The position numbers and the translations under genes were made by a program. From positions 45,145,175 through 45,209,174 of the forward strand of contig JAVGWX010000013.1 in NCBI GenBank assembly GCA_036924085.1: a DNA stretch of 64,000 nucleotides, read 5' to 3'. Under the pieces are notes generated by a model. The model did no database searches. It saw only the letters and a program-made list of their open reading frames with translations, and had not been told where the DNA came from. Shown here in pieces: positions 51,480 through 62,659 of the stretch (positions within the stretch are counted from its first letter, which is position 1; the number at the start of each line of letters is the position of its first letter). The stretch is from Ariolimax columbianus (lineage: Eukaryota > Mollusca > Gastropoda > Stylommatophora > Arionidae).

Positions 51480-52330
51480 AATTCGACTCGGCATTCGTCT
51501 GCTTCTTCTTTGCGTTCAGGATCTTTTGGTCATGCTATATCTGAAGGCCAGTCGCCATGATGACGTCTGTAGTCTTCACCAGGTCGGAGCGGCTGCCCCA
51601 CATCTTTTGTCTCAGCTTCGCACCCTCTGGTCAGGTCTGGCATCTCATTTTCCTATAAATTGGGCATTCTTGTAGAATGTGCTCGGATTCTGGCATCCTG
51701 TTCAACTTAGGCGTTCATCAGTGTGTGAGATCTTCAGTCGGTACAGATGTTCTAGTAGTTTGCAGTGTCCAGTTCCTGGCGAAATAAGGTAGTTTGTTGA
51801 TTTCTTTTGAGATAGTGAATTGGGTCTGATGTACTGCTTATGTTTCTGTCTTCTCTCCATTGGTGTATATACTGATTTCTGATGATGTTCTTGATTTCTC
51901 TGTATGGTACTCGATGATTAAGTTGTGCCTTTTTGCTGCCATCTTTTGCCAGAGCATCAGCTCTCTCGTTTCTCGTGATTCCGCAATGGGAGGGTAGCCA
52001 CTGGAGCGCTATTGTTGAGGATCTCTGGAGTTTTCCCAGTTCTGATCTGATCTCTGATACCAGTGGTTCGTTGTTCACATCCTTATCTCCAAAACGGCTC
52101 GAATTCTTGGCATTCGTATATTTGATCAGAATTCTCGGCACTCGTATATTTGATCAGAATTCTCGGTACTCGTATATTTGATCAGAATTCTCGGCACTCG
52201 TATATTTGCTCAGAATTCTCGGCACTGGTATATTTGATCAGAATTCTCGGCACTCGTATATTTGATCAGAATTCTCGGCACTCGTATATTTGATCAGAAT
52301 TCGAGCCGTTTTGGACGCGGACGATAAGGG
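51480..52330 (-). pseudogene. LINE RNase H domain and 3' end
   Basis: The 129-aa minus-strand ORF (52141-51752) has LVSEIRSELGKLQRSSTIAL, QWLPSHCGITRNERADALAK and TTLFRQELDT. QWxPSHxGxxxNExAD is the C-terminal RNase H motif with the catalytic His and Asp. Frameshifted sequence further down shows CQNPSTFYKNAQFIGK. The 3' end is at about 51490, with a short imperfect GAAGAAGCAGA tail. The N-terminal RNase H half is replaced by the 28-bp array. Confidence 0.8.
52088..52315. repeat. 28-bp array bounded by 20-bp inverted repeats
   Basis: About 7 units of CTCGTATATTTGATCAGAAT plus TCTCGGCA. Left TCCAAAACGGCTCGAATTCT (52088-52107) is the exact reverse complement of the right bases 52296-52315. Confidence 0.9.
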
Positions 52331-52394
52331 TGGGAATGAGTTGTGGAAGACAACAGGAATAAGATGACCACGGAAGATGTTCAAGAGTTACTCA

Positions 52395-53245
52395 GAGAGG
52401 AGCAAAGAGAAGGGCGAGAACAATATTAGAAAGATAGATAAGGAAAGGGAGGGGTTATAATAGATCATATAGGTAAGTGAGCAAGTTCAGGTTACAATAG
52501 ATCATACAGGTAAGGTGAGTGAGCAAGTCCAGGTTATAATAGATCATACAGGTAAGGTGAGTGAGCAAGTTCAGGTAGCAGTGAAAAAGACAAATGCAGT
52601 GTTAGGTATGATAAAAAGAAATATTAAACATAGGAGCAAGGAAGTGATACTCAAACTGTATAAAGCATTAGTTAGACCTAGATTGGAGTACTATGTACAG
52701 ATGTAGAGTCCTTATCATAGACGGGATATAAACATGCTGGAAAGAATTCGAAAAAAGAGCGACAAAGCTAATAGTGGGATTCCAGAATTACAGTTATGAG
52801 GAAAAACTCAGAAATACCGGCCTACAGTGTCTAGAAGAGAGAAGCATCCGAGGTGATTTAATACAGGTTTATAAGATTTTAAGAGGAATGGATAAATTAG
52901 ACTATAACAAACTAAAGAGGGGTCCAGATTAAATATTCGGAAATATTTTTTTAAATCAGAGAGTGCTGAATGCTTGGAATGCACTGCCACGGGAGGTAGT
53001 GGAGGCAGGGACAGTTAATGCATTTAAGAATAAATTGGATGCGCATAGCTTTTAGAGCACGGTGATGTAAATGAAACTGGTTGTATACTGACTCTGCAGA
53101 GTCTTCTAAACCAGTATAAAGACGTTAAGTTAAGTTAAGTTAAGTTAAGTTAAGTTAAGTTAAGTTAAGTTAAGTTAAGTTAAGTTAAGTTAAGTTGTGT
53201 TAAGTCAAGTTAAGTTAAGTTGTGTTAAGTTAAGTTAAGTTAAGT
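52395..53245 (+). pseudogene. LINE-H C-terminal half, plus copy
   Basis: The frame from 52515: VSEQVQVAVKKTNAVLGMIK, RNIKHRSKEVILKLYKALVR, PRLEYYVQM, then frameshifts, VLNAWNALPREVVEAGTVNA and FKNKLDAHS, then the stem-loop (53078-53122) and (TTAAG)n to 53245. Near 52440-52560 a 50-60-bp segment with GGTTATAATAGATCATACAG is present two to three times, an early tandem duplication. Confidence 0.85.
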
Positions 53246-53274
53246 TAAGATGTGTTATCATTGGGAGAAGACAC

Positions 53275-53605
53275 AGAGCCTGGTGGGAAAATGGCACCCC
53301 AACATTGCACGCGTCCTCTACGCGGTGATCGTGGATAACAGGCTGCAACAGAGCGTACTGGCCAAGTAGTAGAGATCGAAGAGTAAAGGCTAACCCGTTA
53401 TTAAAAAATGTCTGCTGAAGTCGGATGTGTCGGCCCGAAAGGTGCAAATATCGTAGCAAGCTGTAAACTACGACACAACGCATTCCATTATCCGGACAAC
53501 ATTCTGCTACTTTCAAAGTTCTTTTTAGGGCTTGATAGTGCGAGTTTTAGAACAAAGAAGAAGAAGAAGACGAAGAAGAAGACGAAGAAGAAGACGAAGA
53601 AGAAG
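53275..53605 (+). mobile_element. R1 copy with long GAA/GAC tail
   Basis: R1 from CTACGCGGTGATCGTGGATA through AAGTCGGATGTGTCGGCCCG and ACGACACAACGCATTCCATT to GAAGAAGAAGAAGACGAAG. It sits right after the (TTAAG)n tail of LINE-H. Confidence 0.75.
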
Positions 53606-53701
53606 AAGAAGAAGAATGTGAGCATAAGCCTCATGATAATGTTGCTGGCCCTTTCTGAAAAAAATGTCAAAATCAGGCACTAATGGCAATTTTTGTTCCG
53701 T

Positions 53702-54025
53702 CTTCTTCTTCTTCTTCTTCTTCTTCTTCTTCTTCTTCTTCTTCTTCTTCTTCTTCTTCGTGAATTCTCTGATCAAGGTTACGGGTTTTCTTGTAAAGGT
53801 CACCGTATTTGTAAAGCTGTTTTATCTCCATACAGCTTTTGTCTCGTATCTGACTCGCGAGACAAGTTCTGTTCTCTCTCTTCTTGCGTGAGAATGTAGT
53901 ATCGTAGGATGTGTTCCACGGTCATGATATGCTCCTCCCATAGACACCTCTCATCTATCCCAATCCTGAATTTTTTTAAAGACACTTTAGTCTGTTTTGC
54001 CCAGTTTTCAGTCTGAAAATGATGA
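53702..54025 (-). mobile_element. LINE 3' end with (GAA)20 tail
   Basis: The minus-strand ORF 53985-53800 reads RIGIDERCLWEEHIMTVEHI, LRYYILTQEEREQNL and TRQKLYGDKT, a C-terminal LINE domain related to the one at 25720-26066 (TxEHxL motif). It is followed by about 20 GAA triplets (CTT on plus at 53703-53759). Confidence 0.75.
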
Positions 54026-54173
54026 CTTGCTCCCTTCTTTTCTTTTTGCTTTGTGTGTCCTGTTTGCGCCTTTCAGCGTCAGGTTATATAGTAGAGGTTT
54101 ATAGAGCGGGTCCTAGTATGTGCTTCATACACATGAAGTTTAACTGCTTCTGTTATTTCTACTTTCAATTTTT

Positions 54174-54212
54174 TTTTGGGGGGGGTGGGGGGGGGGCGGG
54201 GGGGGGGGGGAT
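54174..54212. repeat. G-rich homopolymer run
   Basis: About 38 bp almost only G with two T, one C. Could be an assembly-prone spot. Confidence 0.9.
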
Positions 54213-54334
54213 TCCTTGGCTTTGTATCCAATTGTATAGCAGCAAGAAATAAAAACAAAAAAATAATCGTGTAGTCTAACTTATATCCACCTTAAAGTCT
54301 TGACTAATCCTTTACAGACCTGTCAAATTGATTA

Positions 54335-54545
54335 GATTCGCGTCTTAACCATTTACAGTCCGGCCTACATGATTAGATTTGTGTCTTAACCATTTACAGT
54401 CCAGCCTAAATTAATTAGATTCGTGTCTTAACACTTTACAATTCAAGCCTAAATTCATTAGATTCGTGTCTTAACACTTTACAATTCAAGCCTAAATTGA
54501 TTAGATTCGTGTCTTAACCATTTACAGCCCAGCCTAATAAAGACG
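54335..54545. repeat. 42-bp minisatellite
   Basis: Five units with TTAGATTCGTGTCTTAACCA and TTTACAGTCCAGCCTAAAT. Confidence 0.85.
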
Positions 54546-54549
54546 ATTC

Positions 54550-54790
54550 GTGTAATCGTATAGTCTAACTTAAATAAATCTTAAAGTCTTGACTTAATAA
54601 TCGTATAGTCTAACTTAAATAAATCTTAATGTGTAGACTTGATAATCGTATAGTCTAACTTAAATAAATCTTAAAGTCTTGACTTGATAATCGTATAGTC
54701 TAACTTAAATAAATCTTAAAGTCTTGACTTGATAATCGTATAGTCTAACTTAAATAAATCTTAGAGTGTTGACTTGATAATCATATAATC
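54550..54790. repeat. 45-bp minisatellite
   Basis: About five units of TAATCGTATAGTCTAACTTA plus AATAAATCTTAAAGTCTTGA; single related units lie at 54262-54305 and 55285-55380. Confidence 0.85.
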
Positions 54791-55284
54791 ATCGTCATCA
54801 TCATCATCAGTCCTATAACCTAGAAGGTCGCTGATGCACCGTTATTGCAGTTTGTAGCACCAGCTCACGCCATACAACAACTGTGCGTCTTGGGCCGCTA
54901 CACAATTGACATAGTCCATCTTTGCCCAGGTGGCAGTCCATTATAGTTGTGTCTAAATTTCATACAACAAAGCTGGCACTGTCTTCAGATAGAGCGAAGG
55001 GCGCCAATCTCGAGAAGTTCAGCCGTGTGAACTAGACTGAAATATGACACATGTTTAAGCGTAGTGCTATTCATATAGCCGATGTCCATCCAGGATAATC
55101 GGACGGAAGAAAACACAAAACGAATGAACCAGTCCAAATGGAAAACAACAACACGTTTCCGTGAACACAAGTGTAAGTCGTCGACTAGTGTGAATTCCCG
55201 TCAAATACATGGTCTGGGGGCATCTATAATGAACTAAAACAGAAGAGCAATGTAGACATGCAGCCAATTATGACGTAATCTTTG
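54791..55284. other. ~500-bp sequence interrupting the 45-bp array
   Basis: Flanked by array units on both sides, so probably an insertion. Starts with (ATC)n. Contains no recognised domain or TSD. Confidence 0.45.
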
Positions 55285-55439
55285 CTGCTATCGTATAGTC
55301 TCTTATGTAAATTTTAAAGTGTTGAATTAATCATTGTATAGTCTAACTTATATAAATCTCAAAGTCTTGACTTAATAATCGAATCTTGTAACATAGAGAA
55401 ATCCTAAAGTCGCTCTTTTCACTCCAGTCGAAGAAGTTT

Positions 55440-56065
55440 GACACTCACAAATCTTACACTCTGGCTTTTATAAATTATGTAGTTAGGAAATTAAAATTAT
55501 ATTCGGTGTCTATTAGAAGATATGTAGTTTTTTAAAATAATTGAGTAGTTTGGCTTTCAGAAATCATGTAGTTTGGCTTTTATAAATCACGTAGTTGTAC
55601 TTTCAGAAAAATGTAATCTGGCTTTTATAAATCACGTAGTTTTAATTTCCGAAATCGAAATCGTGTAGCTCATATCTTTTAAAAATCACATAGTTTCACT
55701 TTCATAAATATTGTAGTCTGGTTTTTATAAATCATATAGTTTTACTTTCTGAAATATTGTAGTCTGGTTTTTATAAATCATATAGTTTTACTTTCTGAAA
55801 TATTGTATTCTGGTTTTTATTAATCACATAGTTTCACTTTTCATAATATTGAAGCTTGGATTTGATAAAATACGTTCTTTCACTCTCAGAAACAATGCAG
55901 TCTGGCTTTTATTAATCACATTGTTTCACTTTCAGAAATATTGTAGCTCAGTTTTTATGAATCTTTTAGTTGATAATTAGACAGCATTTAGTTTGGCTAT
56001 TAATAAATCGTGTAGTTTGACTTACAAGAACTTTGCCGTCGGGCTTCAGGCTTTATAAATCGCAT
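55440..56065. repeat. Degenerate ~60-bp repeat zone
   Basis: About 10 diverged units with TGGCTTTTATAAATCA, TAGTTTTACTTTC and GAAATATTGTAG. Confidence 0.75.
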
Positions 56066-56179
56066 TGTTTCACTTTCATTGTTTTACTTTTAATGTGCTT
56101 GTGTCTTTTGGGACTGATGTGTCCACTGTGTTCACACTTTTTCTAGCCTTTTAGATTTATATTATATCTATTTTGGTCT

Positions 56180-56400
56180 AATCTGGAGCGTCTGAGGCAA
56201 ACTGCTTAGATAGGTTTTCTTCTTATGGCTAAGGTACGGGGTTCAATTCTCAATAGCGTCACTCTCTCCTTTATTACCCAGCTTGAAATGGCGACCTGAT
56301 TTACTATTAGGAAACGTAAGGCAGCAAAGTAGGTAACGTGCAAGGTCACACCCATCTCACAAAGATGAGATCTAACATAATGTAGTCTCTAACACTCCAT
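56180..56400 (+). mobile_element. Possible tRNA-like SINE
   Basis: GTCTGAGGCAAACTGCTTAG and GGGTTCAATTCTC are spaced like A and B boxes; the body has GGCAGCAAAGTAGGTAACGT. No TSD found. Confidence 0.45.
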
Positions 56401-56469
56401 CTCCGCCGTCATTGTCCGTTAGGGACTACCTTCACATTTGTTTCCGGTATAGCCTACTTGAGTATTACA

Positions 56470-57000
56470 GTTTTATTGATTGATTGTTTGGCTGTCATAA
56501 ATATTAATTTGGCTCTTAAATCTACCTTTGGATCAAGTTTAGCTTACATAAATGTTGTATTTTCGCTGGCAGAAATATTAATTTCGCTGCTGAAGTTACC
56601 TTTGTAGCAAGTGGTAGCTTAAGTAATTGTTGTAGTTTGGCTGACAGAAAAATTAGTGGAGCTCTTAAAACTACCTATCAAGTTTAGCTTACATAACCGA
56701 TGCAGTTTGGATGTCAGAAATATTAGTTTGGCTCTTAAAGTTACATTTGTATCAAATTTAGCTTAAGTAACTATTGCAGGTTGGTTGTCAGAAATATTGG
56801 TCTGGCTCTTAAATTGCTATTACAGCGTACGAAGAAGAAGAAGAAATTGCCATTATACCAAGTTTAGCTTATTTAAACGTTGTAAATTTGCCTAACCGTA
56901 ATATTAGTTTGGCTCTGAAAGTAACCTTCGTATGAAGTTTAGCTTACACAGCCGTTGTAGTTTGGCTCACATAAATATTAGTCTGGCTGTTAAAGATCTT
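56470..57000. repeat. Degenerate ~75-bp repeat, about 7 units
   Basis: Units share GAAATATTAGTTTGGCTCTT and CAAGTTTAGCTTACATAA. One unit is interrupted by a 24-bp GAA-tailed insertion at 56825-56848. Confidence 0.8.
56815..56858 (+). mobile_element. 24-bp LINE-tail micro-insertion with TSD
   Basis: ACAGCGTACGAAGAAGAAGA(AGAA) sits between AATTGCTATT and AATTGCCATT (one mismatch). GCGTACGA plus (GAA)n is the extreme 3' end of the LINE at 59176-59326 (GCGTACGATGAAGAAGAAG). So this is a LINE insertion truncated to almost only the tail. Confidence 0.75.
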
Positions 57001-57830
57001 CCTTTTGTTTGGTAACCTGGCACCATAAGCTTAAAGGTATCTTCTCAACAACAGATGGTGTGGGTAGGACCCTCTTTTCTTCAAGGGCCTCAAACCGTAG
57101 GCCGTACACACCCAGCCTCCATCCAGAACGACGGCAGGTCCTGTCAAAAGCCGTTCCCTTTCTGTTTGGCCAGCGCTTGGCAGACTCAGAGAGCCGCAAA
57201 ACTGCTATTTTTCCACTAAACCTGTTATTTTAACGCGCCGAATTCCGTCCTGACTTGGAGGGCCCAGGAAAATTTGAGCTTGTAATCCCCCCCCCCCCCC
57301 CTTTCCCGCCCCTTCAAACAGCTCATCCTGACGGACTTAGCTTTGTTTTTTAAGCACGAAGAGCGTGACGGAGCGTGGTCGCAACCTTTTCTTTACGCCT
57401 AATTTCCACTGACAGCCATTATCACTAGGCGCGTGCTGCGTGCTCAGGGCCAATAACTCACAGTAGTAGAAGGTGGGTGGCGACAATTTAAGAGGAGCAA
57501 GGCCAGCGCCCTGCCTGTTTGTCAGGATGATAATGACTTGATTAGGTACCCGTTTGATAAACTCCCTTAATATGCCAACACACTCGTGTTCCGGTGATTT
57601 CTGTTCATGAGGGATGTATTCTCCGAAGATTCTTTTGTAGGCCGGGTCGCGGCTCGCCTTTGCAATCTGTCATGGAAGAATTTGGTAGCTATACTGGCAA
57701 CTTTTGGACCAAAATATGCCATTGAACAACGAATGCATGTTCAACAGAAATAGCAAGAGAGGCCACAAAATAAACACCAGAGTTGTATCTGGGGTGGAAA
57801 AAATAGGTCAGGCCCCTGTAAGTTTGTGAG
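57001..57830. other. Unique stretch, higher GC, no gene recognised
   Basis: A 74-aa plus ORF (57009-57233) and a 69-aa minus ORF overlap; neither has a known motif. A C18 run is at 57286-57303. Confidence 0.4.
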
Positions 57831-59705
57831 CAGAGCCTGCTAAACATGGCACGACACATCTAAAGCCATGCTCTTCACGGCAGCACAAATATAGAAGTCA
57901 TACTATACATGGCTTGAACCATCGACTAAGGTCATATTCTAAATTTCAGGACAAATCTAAAGTCACACTCTATATGACATGACAAATCTAAAGTCATACA
58001 CTAAATGACATGACAAATCTACTAAATTCATTTTCTATATGGCACGACAAATCTAAAGTCACATTCTAAATGGCAGAACAATTCTAAAGTCATGCACTTC
58101 ATGACATGACAATCTAAAGTCATATTCTTCATGACATGACACGACAATCTAAAGTCATACTCTACTTGACACAACAGTCTAAAGTCATTCTTTACATGAC
58201 ACGACAATCTAAAGTCATGCTCTACATGACATGACAATCTAAAGTCATACTCTATATGGCACGACACCTCTAAAGCCATGCTCTTCACGGCAGCACATAT
58301 ATAGAAGTCACACTCTATATGGCACGACACATCTAAAGCCATGCTTTTAACGGCAGCACAAATATAGACGTCATACTATATATGGCACGACACATCTAAA
58401 GCCATGCTCTTCACGGCAGCAGAATAGTAGAAGTCATACTATAAATGACTTGAACCATCGACTGAGGTGGTATTCTAAATTTCAGGACAAATCTAAAGTC
58501 ATACTCTATATGACTTGACAAATCTAAAGTTATACACTAAATGACATGAAAAATCTACTAAAGTCATATTCTACATGGCACGACAAATCTAAAGTCACAT
58601 TCTAAATAGCAAAACTATTCTAAAGTCATGCACATCATGACATGACAATCTGAAGTCACACTCTACATGACACAACAATCTAAAGTCACACTCTACATGA
58701 CACAACAATCTAAAGTCATGCTCTACATGACAGGCCAATCTAAAGTCATGCTCTACATGACACGCCAATAGGAAGTCATGCTCTATATGACATAACACGA
58801 TAATCTAAATTCATATTCTACATGACACGCCAATCTATAGTCATACTCTACATGACACGACGATCTAAAGTCATACTCTACATGACAACATGACAATCTA
58901 AAGTTATACTCTACATGACACGACAATCTAAATATATACTCTACCTGACATAATATGACAATCTTAAGTTATACATGACACGACAATCTAAAGACATACT
59001 CTACATGACATAACATGACAATCTAAAGTTATACTCTACATGCCACGACAATCTAAAGGCATACCCCACACGAGATAACAATGACAATCTAAAGTCATAC
59101 TCTACATGCCATAACACGACAATCTAAAGTCATATTATACATGGCACGACAATCTAAAGTCATATTCTACATGGCACTACGAGGATCAGAGAGAGCAGAT
59201 GTGGCCATCACCAGTGGCAACACAAGACAAGCTATATGGCAGTGTCGACAGCCTCAGGATGACCGCCGCTTTTTTCGAAAAAATAATGGTTACTGTCTGA
59301 CTGCGTACGATGAAGAAGAAGAAGATATTCTACATGGCACGACAATCTAAAGTCATACTCTACATGACATAACATGACAATCTAAAGTCATATTCTACAT
59401 GGCATGACAATCTAAAGTCATATTCTACATGGCATGACAATCTAAAGTCATATTCTACATGGCACGACAATCTAAAGTCATATTCTACATGGCACGACAA
59501 TCTAAAGTCATATTCTACATGGCACGACAATCTAAAGTCATATTCTACATGACACGACAATCTAAAGTCATATTCTACATGACACCACAATCTAAAATCA
59601 TATTCTACATGACACCACAATCTAAAGTCATATTCTACATGACACCACAATCTAAAGTCATATTCTACATGACACCACAATCTAAAGTCATATTCTACAT
59701 TTCAC
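57831..59705. repeat. 30-bp minisatellite with ~536-bp higher-order unit
   Basis: About 55-60 units of TCTACATGACACGACAATCT plus AAAGTCATAC. In the left part a run of distinct variants recurs at ~536 bp (ACCATCGACT at 57918 and 58454). At 59380-59700 units are nearly identical, marking recent expansion. Long ORFs on both strands here are artefacts of the 30-bp period. Confidence 0.9.
59176..59326 (+). mobile_element. 5'-truncated LINE 3' end inside the 30-bp array
   Basis: The sequence from TACGAGGATCAGAGAGAGCA to GAAGAAGAAGAAG matches 25735-25830 inverted (LRMxAAFFEK coding end) and retains the true 3' terminus GACTGCGTACGATGAAG. Array sequence ATATTCTACATGGCAC lies on both sides, consistent with target duplication, although the array itself repeats it. 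Confidence 0.85.
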
Positions 59706-59984
59706 GACAATTCAAATGCTCATGTCTGGCACTGGTAGCACAGGGTTTGGATGAAGATATTATTTATCATCTCCTGTTTTGCTTGGATACCGCCAAACGT
59801 AAATTAGGTCCATCAGACATTAAAAGACGCGTTTTCGAGGTTAATGAGTTCAATTTATTTGCTAATTCGGAGTTGTGGTATTTCGGAAGGCAAGTTATTT
59901 CTTGTTTTTGTTTTGTAAAATGTGAGCACTTGTAAAATGTAGAAAAACAAATTCATCTGAAAAAAATTTCACTTTCTTTTTTTT

Positions 59985-60568
59985 TCAAATTTTCCCAGTC
60001 CGCGAAATCTTTCCTAAATTCACTAGTCCACGAAATCTTTCCTAAATTCACTGTCCACGAAATCTTTCCTAAATTCACTGGTCCACGAAATCTTTCTTAA
60101 ATTCACTGGTGCACGAAATCTTTCCTAAATTCACTGGTCCACGAAATCTTTTCTAAATTCACTGGTCCACGAAATCTTTCCTGAATTCATTGGTCCGCGA
60201 AATCTTTCCTAAATTCACTGGTCCGCGAAATCTTTCCTAAATTCACTGGTCCGCGAAATCTTTCCTAAATTCATTGGTCCGCGAAATCTTTCCTAAATTC
60301 ACTGGTCCGCGAAATCTTTCCTAAATTCATTGGTCCGCGAAATCTTTCCTAAATTCACTGGTCCGCGAAATCTTTCCTAAATTCATTGGTCCACGAAATC
60401 TTTCCTAAATTCATTGGTCCGCGAAATCTTTCCTAAATTCACTGGTCCGCGAAATCTTTCCTAAATTCATTGGTCCGCGAAAAATGTTTCCTATTTTCTT
60501 CAGTCCACGAAAATGTTTTCCTTTTCTTCACCGGCCCCGCAGGTATAAAAAGGTTGGAGAAACACTCT
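59985..60568. mobile_element. hAT-type MITE expanded by a 28-bp array
   Basis: About 18 units of GGTCCGCGAAATCTTTCCTA plus AATTCACT fill 59995-60485. The right end CGGCCCCGCAGGTATAAAAA then GGTTGGAGAAACACT is a hAT terminal inverted repeat (inverted AGTGTTTCTCCAACC; compare CAGTGTTTCCCCAACC at 41277). The unit resembles the subterminal GGTCC...CGAAAA motif of such MITEs. The left TIR is not identified. Confidence 0.7.
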
Positions 60569-60896
60569 GATACATTTTCTTAGGCTACTACAAGAGGGAG
60601 AAGCTAGGCATCGAACCATCTATAGAAGATCTGAATAAAGCTATTGACAGCTTGGCCCTGAGCAGAGCAACAAATAGCGACGGAATCCCCTCTGATTTGA
60701 GCAAACGCTGTAAGGATACACTTTAGCAACCACTGTATATGTGCTGAAAAGAGGTCACAATAACACAATAACTCAAGATATGAGAGATGCACAGATTGTA
60801 ATATTATTCAGAAACAAAGGTGATAGAAGTGACTGTAATAACTATAGAAGTGTCTCTCTGCTCAGTGTTATAGGTAACGTCTTCGCCAGAGTAATA

Positions 60897-61178
60897 TTAC
60901 TTAGGCTACGAAGTGGTTAAGCCGTCGGCCTCGTGATCAGGTGGTGTGGGTTCGACTCCGGACTCCGCCGTCTTTTTCACGGGTGCTTGATGTGGAGTCC
61001 TCTGCAACTCGTAGTCGCCTACTAGTCGCCTTGTATTGACTTGCCACTGGGGTCGGGCTTGAGACAAGAGGATACAAAGTAGCGCAGTTAATCCTTACTA
61101 AAAAATAGCGCTAGAAAAATAAATTATGCCATCCTCGTCTACAATGAGCGGCGGCCTTTACTTACTTTACTTTACTTA
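60897..61178 (+). mobile_element. S1 SINE nested in LINE-C
   Basis: S1 spans about 60904-61171, with A box (CGAAGTGG, partly mutated) and perfect B box GGTTCGACTCC, a body like the other S1 copies and a (CTTTA)n tail. TTACTTA on each side (60897-60903, 61172-61178) fits a short TSD. LINE-C coding resumes after it. Confidence 0.85.
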
Positions 61179-61694
61179 CAAGGATTGGCTGAGCGTGTGT
61201 ATCCGGACTCACAACGTGGATTCAGGTCTGGAAGTTCCACGATCGATATGATTTTGTCTCTACGACTTCAGGAAAAGTCTCGTGAGTAGAACCAGCTCTT
61301 TTATTTCGTCTTCATTGACCTGACAAAGGCATTTTATTTGGTTAGTTAGAATGGCCCCTTCAAAATCCTCTTTAAAATAGGCTACCCCAACAAACTGCTG
61401 GTGACTAATAATATCGTTCCATGAAGACATGAAAGGACCAGTACGGTTTGATGTAGGATATCACAACCATTTGGTATTCCGAGTGGTCTTAAGCAGGGCT
61501 GTGTTCTGACCCCGGCACTGTTCGGAATTTTCTTTGCTCTGTTACTGAAACATGCATTTGGTAACGCAAATGAAGAAATCTGCCTTCATACTGACTCGGA
61601 TGGTCGGCTGTTTAATCTTGCAAGGTTCAATGCTAAAACGAATATAAGGGAGATCACCACCAGGGACTTGCTTTTCGTTGATGATGCTGCAATG

Positions 61695-62050
61695 GGATGG
61701 AACCCACTGTACCACTACTCTTTTTGGTATTGACTGCTGGCATAGTTGACAGAGTACTGATCTTAAGTTATTAAGTTCTGTATTTTTCTGGCTTTTTAGT
61801 GCTGTAACCACAGACAGGGCATGTGTAGACACAAATATCCGGCTTTCATTACTTTCGCCTGTCAGCATTGCTTCTACTGCAGCCTTCAATGCCTCTGCCT
61901 CCACTCTGAAATTGCTTGAGAATTTTCCAGTTGCCACTGACAGTGTTATCTTTCTACCGTTTGTTAGGCTCAGGAATACCCCTCCCCCTCCATTCTGTGT
62001 TGTGTTTGTTGCAGAACCGTAAGTGTATGCACGGGTCCAATCTGTGCTTG
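61695..62050 (-). pseudogene. LINE RNase H fragment inverted inside LINE-C
   Basis: The minus strand reads AYTYGSATNTTQNGGGGVFL, NFRVEAEALKAAVEAMLTG, IFVSTHALSVVTALKSQKN and VVVQWVPSHCSIINEKQV. These are RNase H motifs in order: the first Asp region mutated, the Glu in VEAEALK, Asp replaced in STHALS, and HxG changed to HCS, so the fold is recognisable but the active site is damaged. Confidence 0.8.
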
Positions 62051-62659
62051 GATAGATTTTGGCCTCACAATATGCCTCAACAAAATAAATATGCTGGGAC
62101 AGGTACTAGATGCCACACCAACTTTTAGCATCGATAAACATGTACCTGCAGTTGTACACCATTTCACATATCTGGGACCCCTCATCAATGACAAGCTTTC
62201 CATAGACCCAGAAATAGACAGTCGCATTGGCAGGAGCTGCTGCTTTATTTGCTCGTCTCACTACGCGTATTTGGAAAAACCAGAGAATGACAACCAAACG
62301 CAAGACTATGGTGTACAATGCACCTGCCATCATACAAGTATATGATAGCGAGACTTGGGCAACCTATGCCAGACACGAGAACAGGCTTAATATGCAATCA
62401 TTTCTTGGAATTGCATTGAAGGACAGAGTGACAAATGCAAATATGCACTCTCGCACCGGTCTCCTAAGTATTCACACTCTCATTAGGCAGCGAAGACTTC
62501 GATGACTTGGTCATGTTTGTGGTATGAAAGATGGTCGAAATCCCAAAGACATCCTCTACAGACATGGCGGATGGCAATAGAACAGTCGGTCAACCACAAC
62601 TAAAGTTCAAAGATGTTTATTAGCGCGATATAAGGCTCTAGATACGAGTCGTGCCTCTT

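Noticed and set aside
59360..59935. Opposed ORFs with 10-residue repeats (ARQSKVIFYM / VEYDFRLSCH)
   Set aside because: Period of 30 bp is divisible by three and stop-free on both strands; array artefact.
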